Source of the DNA: Phycisphaeraceae bacterium
GTDB lineage: Bacteria > Planctomycetota > Phycisphaerae > Phycisphaerales > Zrk34
Direction: 5' to 3'
Length of the DNA: 23,638 nt
NCBI GenBank assembly: GCA_028281485.1
Contig: JANQJT010000075.1
Span: forward strand, 1 to 23,638
The notes below the pieces were generated by a model that was given only the letters and a program-made list of their open reading frames with translations, was not told where the DNA came from and did no database searches. The translations under genes and the position numbers were made by a program. Below, piece by piece: positions 1 to 6,197 of the stretch; position 1 is the stretch's first letter; each line of letters opens with the position of its first letter.

Positions 1-220
1 GCGGGGCCTGGGGGTATCGGAGCAGGATGTTGCGGTCGGTGTTGACCAGCACGGCGACGGTCTGGTTCTGCAGGCCGAAGTACTCGGCGGTGACGTTGAT
101 CGGGGGCGGCTCGCTGGCGAAGCCCTGCGCGATGAAGCCGACGGTTTCGCAACCGGTCAGGTTCGTGAGGGTGATGCACGCGAGCAGCAGCGTGAGCGCG
201 ATGGATTTGAGTTGAAACAT
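1..220 (-). CDS. Putative lipoprotein, 3' end cut by window edge
   Basis: The reading frame starts with ATG at 220 on the minus strand and stays open to the window edge, giving 73 visible codons. The first 23 residues form a lipoprotein signal: a short charged start (MFQLK), a hydrophobic stretch, then the lipobox LTGC with Cys24 as the lipidated residue. The mature part begins ETVGFIAQGF and continues with a segment containing VAVLVNTDRN and LLRYPQAP. I associate this pattern with a lipoprotein family common in planctomycetes, but I have no domain name for it and the association is from memory. The start lies 4 bases after the stop of the upstream DUF2752 gene, so the two are almost certainly co-transcribed. 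The function is unknown. The lipobox and the open frame are seen directly; the family link is inference. Confidence 0.72.
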   Translation of the reverse strand, partial: MFQLKSIALTLLLACITLTNLTGCETVGFIAQGFASEPPPINVTAEYFGLQNQTVAVLVNTDRNILLRYPQAP

Positions 221-224
221 CTTG

Positions 225-689
225 TTATCCCAGTGTGATCACGATCTTGTAGACCCACGCGGCCAGGAGGAACGCCAGGAAGACGGTGACGGCGCGTGTG
301 CTGAGCAGGGGGCGGAAGTAGACGGCGATGTTGCGACCGGTGACGGCGATGTATCCGCTGACGAGGACGGCCATGGCGGTCATCAGCGCCAGCAGCGCGC
401 CGCCGGGCTGGGTGATGAACGCGCGGTCGAGTCGGCCCTCTGTGGCGTGGGCGAAGCTGGTGGTCATGCCGCAGCTGGGGCAGGGCACGCCGGTGAGTGA
501 CAGGAGTGTGCAGGGGGGCAGGCCGAGCGATTTGTGTGTGCTGTGTCCGCCGTGATTGGGTGTCAGGCCGGAGGCAACGACCAATAGCGCGAGACAGGCG
601 ATGCAAACGACGGTGGCGATCAGGCGGACGCGCAGCGCCGGGGTCGGTGCGATGTCCGTACGGTTGTTGACGGTGTCTAGGGTGGTCAT
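225..689 (-). CDS. DUF2752 small membrane protein
   Basis: This is a 154-residue protein with about three hydrophobic segments. Its centre carries the hallmark of the DUF2752 family, PCPSCGMTTSFAHATEG, with the CPxCGxT core followed by a conserved small-residue and proline region (RAFITQPGG). The molecular function of DUF2752 is not established; the paired cysteines hint at a redox or metal role, but that is inference. Two start codons are possible, ATG at 695 and ATG at 689. I prefer 689 because a -10-like TAAACT ends exactly 7 bases upstream of it, matching other genes in this window, and because no Shine-Dalgarno sequence precedes either ATG. The gene is followed after 4 bases by the partial lipoprotein, and hemB ends 86 bases upstream on the same strand. 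Confidence 0.82.
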   Translation of the reverse strand: MTTLDTVNNRTDIAPTPALRVRLIATVVCIACLALLVVASGLTPNHGGHSTHKSLGLPPCTLLSLTGVPCPSCGMTTSFAHATEGRLDRAFITQPGGALLALMTAMAVLVSGYIAVTGRNIAVYFRPLLSTRAVTVFLAFLLAAWVYKIVITLG

Positions 690-696
690 TGACATG

Positions 697-724
697 AGTT
701 TACACGCACGGCGGGGGGATTCAA
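697..724 (-). promoter_or_regulatory. Candidate promoter of the DUF2752-lipoprotein unit
   Basis: On the minus strand TTGAAT (724-719) and TAAACT (702-697) are separated by 16 bases, a sigma70-like arrangement. The -10 hexamer ends 7 bases before ATG 689, so transcription would start at or next to the start codon. The gap from 696 to 775 holds nothing else that I recognise. Confidence 0.45.
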
Positions 725-775
725 TGCGCGTGCAAAAGCTGCGATCTATGGCAGGCGTAGCGGTTTGGAAATCGG

Positions 776-1780
776 TTATCCCAGCCAATCGAGCAGTTGT
801 GGGGCAAAGTAGGTCAGGATGGCGTCGGCGCCGGCGCGTCGGATGGCGGTGGTGGTTTCGACCGCGGCTGATTGGAGGTCGACCCAGCCGCGCTCGGCTG
901 CGGCGTGGAGCATGCTGTACTCCCCGGAGACGTGGTAGGCGGCGACGGGGAGCTGGGCGGGGGTGTGGTCGCGGACGCGCCGGATGATGTCGAGGTAAGC
1001 GGCGGCGGGCTTGACCATGACGCCGTCGGCGCCTTGTTCGAGGTCGGCGTTGAGTTCCTTGAGCCACTCGTCGTCGCGGCGGTAGTCCATCTGGTAGCCG
1101 CGTCGGTCGCCGAACTTCGGTGCGCCGCCGCCGGCGTCGCGGAACGGGCCGTAGTAGGCCGAGGCGTACTTGACGGTGTAGCTGAGGATGCGGACGTGGG
1201 GTTGGTCGTTTTGATCGAAGGCTTGTCGGATGGCGCCGACCATGCCGTCCATCATGCCGGAGGGCGCGACGACGTGTGCGCCGCAGGTGGCGAGGACGAG
1301 GGCCTGCTCGGCGAGGAGGTCGAGGGTGGCGTCGTTGTCGACGGTGACGTCGGGGTCTTCGTGTAGGACGCCGCAGTGCCCGTGGTCGGTGTATTCACAG
1401 AAGCACAGGTCGGCGGACATCTCGACGTCGAGTCCGGCGTCGGCGACGCGCATGAGGGTGGTGTTGACGGGGTTGTCGGGGTTGAGTGCTTCGGAGCCGG
1501 TGGGGTCTTTTTTGGCCGGGTCGATGACGCCGAAGAGGATGAAACGGGACAGGCCGCGTGCGCTGAGTTCGGTGATGGTTTGCAGGGCGCGGTCGGGTGA
1601 GAGCTGATCGACGCCGGGCATGGAGGGGACGGGGACCTGCTGGTTCTCACCGTCGAGGACGAAGAGGGGGTAGATGAGCTGATCGGGTGTGACGGTGACG
1701 TTGGCGTAGAGGTCGCGCGTGGCCTGTCCGCGGCGCTGGTCGCGCGGGCGCTCGGTGGGACGGTAGGGGGTGTGATCCAT
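776..1780 (-). CDS. hemB: Delta-aminolevulinic acid dehydratase (porphobilinogen synthase)
   Basis: HemB is a cytoplasmic enzyme that condenses two 5-aminolevulinate molecules into porphobilinogen, the first pyrrole of the haem pathway. The 334-residue protein matches the family throughout and has the usual length. Visible active-site parts are the Schiff-base lysine Lys204 in SYTVKYASAYYGPFRDA, the second lysine Lys257 in ADGVMVKPAAAYLDI, and a metal site DLCFCEYTDHGHCG with Cys126, Cys128 and Cys136. Three cysteines here indicate the zinc-type catalytic site rather than the aspartate-rich magnesium type. Two more in-frame ATGs lie at 1792 and 1789. I chose 1780 because a TATGAT -10-like hexamer overlaps the upstream ATGs and ends 7 bases before 1780, suggesting a leaderless mRNA. 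It is transcribed divergently from the transporter-acyltransferase gene. Confidence 0.95.
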   Translation of the reverse strand: MDHTPYRPTERPRDQRRGQATRDLYANVTVTPDQLIYPLFVLDGENQQVPVPSMPGVDQLSPDRALQTITELSARGLSRFILFGVIDPAKKDPTGSEALNPDNPVNTTLMRVADAGLDVEMSADLCFCEYTDHGHCGVLHEDPDVTVDNDATLDLLAEQALVLATCGAHVVAPSGMMDGMVGAIRQAFDQNDQPHVRILSYTVKYASAYYGPFRDAGGGAPKFGDRRGYQMDYRRDDEWLKELNADLEQGADGVMVKPAAAYLDIIRRVRDHTPAQLPVAAYHVSGEYSMLHAAAERGWVDLQSAAVETTTAIRRAGADAILTYFAPQLLDWLG

Positions 1781-1787
1781 GCGACAC

Positions 1788-1793
1788 ATCATA
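1788..1793 (-). promoter_or_regulatory. -10-like element placing hemB transcription start at its ATG
   Basis: TATGAT on the minus strand is followed by 7 bases (GTGTCGC) and then ATG 1780. No Shine-Dalgarno sequence lies between. A -35 at 16-18 bases is not convincing. It would fall around 1810-1816, the same stretch expected for the divergent gene's -35. Confidence 0.5.
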
Positions 1794-1807
1794 GGTCAGA
1801 AAGCGGT

Positions 1808-1838
1808 TTGCGCGGAGGCGGGCGGATGTGGATAGACT
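1808..1838 (+). promoter_or_regulatory. Candidate promoter of the LplT-PlsC fusion gene
   Basis: TTGCGC (1808-1813) and TAGACT (1833-1838) are 19 bases apart, a loose fit to a sigma70 promoter. The -10-like hexamer ends 7 bases before ATG 1846. A GGAGG at 1814-1818 could alternatively serve as a ribosome binding site for GTG 1828, 9 bases downstream, so start and promoter readings compete here. Confidence 0.4.
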
Positions 1839-1845
1839 GCGTGTC

Positions 1846-3789
1846 ATGAGCCAGCCGCCGGCCAGACTGTCACGGAATCTCAGCTTCCATTTTTTGTGGT
1901 CCAGCACGTTCGCCAGCGGGTTCGGCGATCGTCTGGCGATGCTGTGCTTCGCGGTGATGATGGGTCAGGGGGTGACCAGCGGTGCGCTGAGCGAGGTGCG
2001 GCTGGCGGACGCGTCGATCATCGCGGCGATCAACTTCTGGTTTTTCCTGCCTTACGTGATCTGGGGTCCGATCGCGGGTTGGCTGGCGGATCGCCTGCCG
2101 CGCAAGTGGCTGATGTTCACGTGCGACGAGGCGCGGGGTGTGTTGATTTTGATCGCGTACATGATGCTGCCGGCCCAGAGCAGCGGCGCGGTGCCGGGGA
2201 TGTACGAGACGTGGGTCACGGTGGCGGGCGTGGAGCTGCCGCACACGTGGAAGGTGTGGGCGCTGATGTTCTCGATCGGGATGTTCGCTTCGACGTTCAG
2301 CCCGGCGCGCAACAGCGTGATTCCGAACGTGGTGGGGATGGCGGCGCTGCAGCGTGCGAACGCGGTGGTGCTGGGGATGGGCGTGATCGGGAACCTGTTC
2401 GGTTTCCTGGTGGGCGGGCCTCTGTCGGAGACGATGATTCGTATGTGCATCTTTGCGTGCGCGATGGCGTATCTGTTGCCGGGTTGGATGTGGCCGTTTC
2501 TGCGGACGCCCGCGGTGCGACACGCGCACCACGGACCGAAGGGGATCAAGGCGCTGCGGCTGGTGTTTACGGACGTGGCGGACGGGGGGCTTTATATCTT
2601 TCGCCATCGGCCGCTGCTGAAACTGGTGTGCACGTTCATCCTGTTCTGGACGGGCTCGCAGGTGATCATGGCGGCAGGATCGGCGATCGCGGTGCACCTG
2701 TACGGCGGAAAGATCGGGGACTTCGCGTTGATCGGCGGCGGGTTCGGTGTGGGCATGTTGAGCGGGGCGCTGCTCCTGGGATTGATCAACTCGCGCAAGG
2801 GCGGGGAGATTATCATCACGGCGGGGCTGCTGAGCGCGGCGCCGTTTCTGTCGCTGCTGGTGGTCGTGCCGAACAAGATGGTGGGGCTGGGGTTGGCGGT
2901 GGTGCTGGGCATGACGGGGGGGATGTTGATGATCACGATCAACACGATGCTGCAGCAGCTGACGGCCGACGGGTTCCGCGGGCGCGTGATGGCGTTCAAG
3001 GACTTGGCGGGCGACGTGGGGGGTGTGCTGATCAATTTGGTGATCTGGCAGATGGCCGATGCGGACCGTCACATCATCACGCTGGCGCACGTGTTTGCGG
3101 TGTCGCTGGTGATCGCGGCGGTTTACGGAGTTCGTCAGCACGTGGTGCGCGGGCCGATGCGGACGGGCTTGCAGAACCTGTTGTGGCGCGTGACGCGTTT
3201 GTACTGTCAGGCGTTGCATCGTTTGCGTGTGACGGGGGCGCACCGCGTGCCGCGCGAGGGGCCGGTGTTGTTGGTGGCGAATCACATCGCGGGGACGGAC
3301 CCGCTGTTGGTGCAGGCGGCGCTGCCGCGGTTGGTGCGGTGGATGATGGCGCGCGACATGATGAAGCGTTCGCTGGGGTGGGCGTGGCGGGCGGGCGAGG
3401 TGATCGGCGTGAACCGCGACGGCAACGACCGCGCGGCGATGCGCGAGGCGATCGAGGTGTTGTGCGACGGCCAGGTGGTGGGGATCTTCCCGGAGGGACA
3501 GATCAATGAGGAGCCATCGGAGCTGATGGCTTTTCAGCCGGGCCTGGCGCTGATCGCGGAGAAGGCCGACGCGTTGATCGTGCCGGTGTACATCTCGGGG
3601 ATGAGGCCGGGGCTTGGGCCCTGGAAGCCGCTGTGGCGGTTGTCGCGGTCGCGGGTGGTGTTCGGCGAGCCGGTGTCGGTCGAGCAGTTGAAGGCGGGTT
3701 TGGCCGAGGCGGACGATCGTCACGCGGCGTTGAGCGGGGCGATCCGGGACCGGGTGTTGGCGCTGGCCGATTGCGACATTGAGCCGTGA
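1846..3789 (+). CDS. LplT-like MFS transporter fused to PlsC-type acyltransferase
   Basis: This 647-residue inner-membrane protein has two parts. Residues about 10-435 form a major facilitator transporter of 10-12 helices, with the conserved loop GWLADRLPRKWLM (78-90) after the second helix. Residues about 445-640 form a PlsC-type acyltransferase: the catalytic HX4D motif is NHIAGTD (His480, Asp485), and the acceptor-site motif is FPEGQI (548-553). In E. coli, LplT flips lysophospholipids inward and Aas re-acylates them with an acyltransferase plus an acyl-ACP synthetase domain. Here the synthetase domain is absent, so acyl donors would come from elsewhere. The likely role, by inference, is lysophospholipid import and repair. 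The start is ATG 1846 by the -10 spacing; GTG 1828 (+6 residues) is the alternative. The polyprenyl synthase gene follows 63 bases later. Confidence 0.85.
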   Translation: MSQPPARLSRNLSFHFLWSSTFASGFGDRLAMLCFAVMMGQGVTSGALSEVRLADASIIAAINFWFFLPYVIWGPIAGWLADRLPRKWLMFTCDEARGVLILIAYMMLPAQSSGAVPGMYETWVTVAGVELPHTWKVWALMFSIGMFASTFSPARNSVIPNVVGMAALQRANAVVLGMGVIGNLFGFLVGGPLSETMIRMCIFACAMAYLLPGWMWPFLRTPAVRHAHHGPKGIKALRLVFTDVADGGLYIFRHRPLLKLVCTFILFWTGSQVIMAAGSAIAVHLYGGKIGDFALIGGGFGVGMLSGALLLGLINSRKGGEIIITAGLLSAAPFLSLLVVVPNKMVGLGLAVVLGMTGGMLMITINTMLQQLTADGFRGRVMAFKDLAGDVGGVLINLVIWQMADADRHIITLAHVFAVSLVIAAVYGVRQHVVRGPMRTGLQNLLWRVTRLYCQALHRLRVTGAHRVPREGPVLLVANHIAGTDPLLVQAALPRLVRWMMARDMMKRSLGWAWRAGEVIGVNRDGNDRAAMREAIEVLCDGQVVGIFPEGQINEEPSELMAFQPGLALIAEKADALIVPVYISGMRPGLGPWKPLWRLSRSRVVFGEPVSVEQLKAGLAEADDRHAALSGAIRDRVLALADCDIEP

Positions 3790-3808
3790 CACGATCGGGT
3801 GGTTCGCC

Positions 3809-3847
3809 TACCATCGAGTGATGGAGTCGGCCCTGTGGGCCGGGTAG
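3809..3847 (+). promoter_or_regulatory. -10-like element and 8-codon upstream reading frame
   Basis: TACCAT (3809-3814) is followed 6 bases later by ATG 3821, which opens an 8-codon frame, MESALWAG, ending in TAG at 3845-3847. The downstream polyprenyl synthase ATG begins 5 bases after that stop and lacks a Shine-Dalgarno sequence. If transcription starts at 3821, the mini-frame would be translated as a leaderless message and ribosomes could re-initiate at 3853. This is inference from spacing only. Confidence 0.3.
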
Positions 3848-3852
3848 CCGCC

Positions 3853-4845
3853 ATGCTGTTGTTGGACGAGAAACACAAAGCCATCGGGGCCATGCTCGCG
3901 ACCGAGCTGCTGGAGGTCGAGGCCCGCTTCGCCGAGGAGTTGGGCAGCGATCTGACGTGCGTTAACGACCTGGTCCGTCACGTCGAGCGTTACCGCGGAA
4001 AGATGCTGCGGCCGACGCTGGTGCTGTTGTGCGGTCAGGCGGCGGCGGGGGAGGGCGAGATCAACGATGCCCACCGGACGCTGGCGGCGGTCGTGGAGAT
4101 GGTGCACATGGCGTCGCTGGTGCACGACGACATTCTCGACGAGGCCGACTCACGCCGGCAGGGCGCGACGCTCAATGCGCTGCGCGGCAACGAGGCGGCG
4201 GTCATGCTCGGCGACTACCTCATCAGCCACGCCTATCACCTTTGCAGTTCGTTGGACCACCAGGAAGCGGCGCGGCTCATCGCGTCGGCGACGAACACCG
4301 TCTGCGAGGGCGAGCTGTTGCAGCTGGCCAACCGCTACAACTGGCAATTGGACGAGGCGACGTACTTCGACATCATCGAGCGCAAGACGGGGGCGCTTTG
4401 TGGCGTGAGCTGCCGCATGGGCGCGCTGGCGTCGGGCGGGGCGATGGAGTTGCGCGAGGCGATGGACCGATTCGGTCGCAAGCTCGGGTCGGCGTTCCAG
4501 ATCATCGACGACGTGCTCGACCTGGTCGGCAACGAACAGGTGGTCGGCAAGTCGCTGGGCAAGGACCTTGAAAAGGGCAAGCTGACGCTGCCGCTGATCC
4601 GCCATTTGGCGCACGCCGGCGAGGCGGAACGCGAGAAGGTGCTGGCGCTGCTGCGCGGCAACGACGACGACCGCGCCGAGCGCGTGGGGCGCCTGCTGAT
4701 CGAGTCCGACGCGGTGGGCGAGGCACGCCGATGCGCCGAGACGATTATCGATCAGGCCAAGGGCGAACTGGTGCTGCTGCCCCAGTCTCCCGCGCGTGAC
4801 GTGCTGGAATCCATGGCGGACATGGTCCTGACGCGCAACGCGTGA
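3853..4845 (+). CDS. Long-chain trans-polyprenyl diphosphate synthase
   Basis: This 330-residue cytoplasmic enzyme of the all-alpha trans-isoprenyl diphosphate synthase family adds isopentenyl diphosphate units to an allylic primer. Both aspartate-rich motifs are complete: DDILD (Asp92, Asp93, Asp96) and DDVLD (Asp219, Asp220, Asp223). The later KSLGKDLEKGKLTLPLI block (233-249) is typical of heptaprenyl and octaprenyl synthases. The residues four and five before the first motif are small (Ser88, Ala87), which fits a deep pocket and a long product, so a quinone side chain is the likely use. The exact chain length cannot be read from sequence. The start ATG 3853 gives the standard family N-terminus; GTG 3835 is also in frame. 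The gene lies 63 bases after the transporter-acyltransferase gene and 83 bases before the next lipoprotein gene. Confidence 0.93.
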   Translation: MLLLDEKHKAIGAMLATELLEVEARFAEELGSDLTCVNDLVRHVERYRGKMLRPTLVLLCGQAAAGEGEINDAHRTLAAVVEMVHMASLVHDDILDEADSRRQGATLNALRGNEAAVMLGDYLISHAYHLCSSLDHQEAARLIASATNTVCEGELLQLANRYNWQLDEATYFDIIERKTGALCGVSCRMGALASGGAMELREAMDRFGRKLGSAFQIIDDVLDLVGNEQVVGKSLGKDLEKGKLTLPLIRHLAHAGEAEREKVLALLRGNDDDRAERVGRLLIESDAVGEARRCAETIIDQAKGELVLLPQSPARDVLESMADMVLTRNA

Positions 4846-4903
4846 GGTTACCGGTCCCTGCCGCTGCGCGGTTTATTCTTTTACATCATCCGGCCGATGA
4901 CTG

Positions 4904-4915
4904 CTTCTATAGAAG
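4904..4915 (+). promoter_or_regulatory. 12-base perfect palindrome upstream of lipoprotein gene
   Basis: CTTCTATAGAAG reads the same on both strands and lies 13 bases before ATG 4929. It contains TATAGA (4908-4913), a plausible -10 hexamer, and is followed by AAGGGG, a weak ribosome binding site. It could be an operator overlapping a -10 or simply the -10 itself. No convincing -35 is seen. Confidence 0.3.
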
Positions 4916-4928
4916 AAGGGGCTTGGTC

Positions 4929-5558
4929 ATGACGCGCCTGGTTATCGGAACACTGTTGGGTTTGCTCCTGCTGAGCGGTTGTCGGGAGCTTGTGAGCGTC
5001 CAGGTCACGGCTGAGGGCAACGCGCGCCTCGAGCAGACGCAACTCAAGCGGTTTGCCGTCACACACTACACCGCCACGCACGAGCGTCAGGCGCAGCTGA
5101 TGCAGAAGGTGGACGCGGCGCTGCAGGCGAACGCGGCGGCGGCGCAGCTGGTGCCATTGAACGATCAGCGGCCGATGCAGACGGGTCTGGCCAAGCCGAA
5201 GCTGCTGGGCGCGGTGGGCGAGGTGGTCACGCGGCGGATGCGACGGGCGGGGTATGCGACGGACACGCGCGATCCGCAGATGCTGATCAGTGTCGATTGT
5301 CTGTACGGGCCTTACGCGGTGCGCAACCCGATGAGCGGTGCGGTGGGCCGGGCGACGGTGCACGCGGTGGCGATGCACGTTTACGCGTCGGGTGGTGAGC
5401 TGGATCGGCCGATCTGGTCGGGCACGGCGATCGCGGTGTGCGCCGAGCCACGCTTCGCGGTGATGGCGCCGTACCTTATTGCGGAATTGGTCGAGGCGTT
5501 CCCGCGCAGCGACGGCGAAGTGCAGATCGTTCGCATCGCGCTGCCCGAAGCAGACTGA
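4929..5558 (+). CDS. Putative lipoprotein, possibly DUF4136-like
   Basis: This is a 209-residue exported lipoprotein. The signal runs from MTRLVIG to the lipobox LSGC, with Cys18 as the lipidated residue. The mature domain contains GEVVTRRMRRAGYAT, a beta-strand-rich stretch ending in RPIWSGTAIAV, and a closing segment YLIAELVEAFPR. The order (a helix and short loop naming a variant protein, a strand with W-x-G, then a final helix ending in FP) resembles the DUF4136 family of periplasmic lipoproteins, but similarity is weak. The function is unknown. ATG 4929 is chosen over the upstream frame from 4842 because it puts the signal peptide at the N-terminus. It is convergent with the LOG-family gene, with only 6 bases between the two stop codons. 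Confidence 0.78.
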   Translation: MTRLVIGTLLGLLLLSGCRELVSVQVTAEGNARLEQTQLKRFAVTHYTATHERQAQLMQKVDAALQANAAAAQLVPLNDQRPMQTGLAKPKLLGAVGEVVTRRMRRAGYATDTRDPQMLISVDCLYGPYAVRNPMSGAVGRATVHAVAMHVYASGGELDRPIWSGTAIAVCAEPRFAVMAPYLIAELVEAFPRSDGEVQIVRIALPEAD

Positions 5559-5564
5559 TCACCG

Positions 5565-6110
5565 TTATACACAACAGGCGAGCAGGTGATCGATCGCGCG
5601 ATCTGGCGTGTCGACGACGGTGTACTGCTGTCGCCACTTTTCCTTGGCGAAGCGGTGGGTGTAGATGTGTTCGAACATCTCGATGAGGGGGTTGTAGTAG
5701 TCGTGCGCGTTGAGGATGACGACGGGTTTGTCGTGGTAGCCGAGCATGCGGTGGGTGAGGGTCTCGAAGAGCTCTTCGAGCGTGCCGAACCCGCCGGGCA
5801 GGGCGAGGAAGGCGTCGGAGCGCTGTTCCATGTGCTGCTTGCGCTGGCGCATGGTTTCGGTGACGACCAGTTCGTCGGCGTCGTCGTAGGCGGTGCCCTC
5901 GTCGACCATGAGCTGGGGGGTAATGCCGATGACCTTGCCGCCGGCGTGGCGGGTGGCGTCGGCGACGGTCTTCATCATGCCCAGGTCGTTGCCGCCGAAC
6001 ACGAGCGTGCCGGCCCGCTGGGCAATGAGCGTGCCGACCTGCTCGGCGGTGTCGAAGAATCGAGAGTCGACGTGTTTGGATGACGAGCAGTAGACGCAGA
6101 TCGCGGGCAT
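5565..6110 (-). CDS. LOG-family protein (nucleoside monophosphate phosphoribohydrolase)
   Basis: Members of this Rossmann-fold family hydrolyse the N-glycosidic bond of nucleoside 5'-monophosphates; plant and some bacterial members release cytokinin bases from their ribotides. The 181-residue protein has the usual single-domain length. The signature PGGFGTLEE is at 105-113, with Glu113 the expected catalytic glutamate, preceded by METMRQRKQHM-like residues where Arg and Lys bind phosphate (MRQRKQHM, 87-94). The N-terminal nucleotide loop reads FGGNDLGMMKTVADA (38-52) where most relatives have GGGxxGLMG, so one glycine is replaced by Asn41. The true substrate is unknown and need not be a cytokinin. 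The start ATG 6110 is supported by AGGAG (6121-6117), 6 bases upstream. It is divergent from the Na/Pi transporter. Confidence 0.88.
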   Translation of the reverse strand: MPAICVYCSSSKHVDSRFFDTAEQVGTLIAQRAGTLVFGGNDLGMMKTVADATRHAGGKVIGITPQLMVDEGTAYDDADELVVTETMRQRKQHMEQRSDAFLALPGGFGTLEELFETLTHRMLGYHDKPVVILNAHDYYNPLIEMFEHIYTHRFAKEKWRQQYTVVDTPDRAIDHLLACCV

Positions 6111-6116
6111 GGGTGG

Positions 6117-6137
6117 CTCCTGTGAGTCGGCATTGTA
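6117..6137 (-). promoter_or_regulatory. -10 element and ribosome binding site of the LOG-family gene
   Basis: On the minus strand TACAAT (6137-6132, within TTATACAAT) lies 21 bases before ATG 6110, and AGGAG (6121-6117) sits 6 bases before it. This gene is therefore leadered, unlike several neighbours. No clear -35 was found at normal spacing. Confidence 0.5.
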
Positions 6138-6197
6138 TAACGCGTCGCGGTCAAGAGATTGTTACCGGGGCGAAAATCAACCGATAGAAGAAAAGCG

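Noticed and set aside
1870..3792. Very long minus-strand open frame (640 codons) opposite the LplT-PlsC gene
   Set aside because: Its translation is rich in Arg, His, Gln and Pro with no membrane or domain pattern. It is the antisense shadow of a real gene in high-GC DNA.
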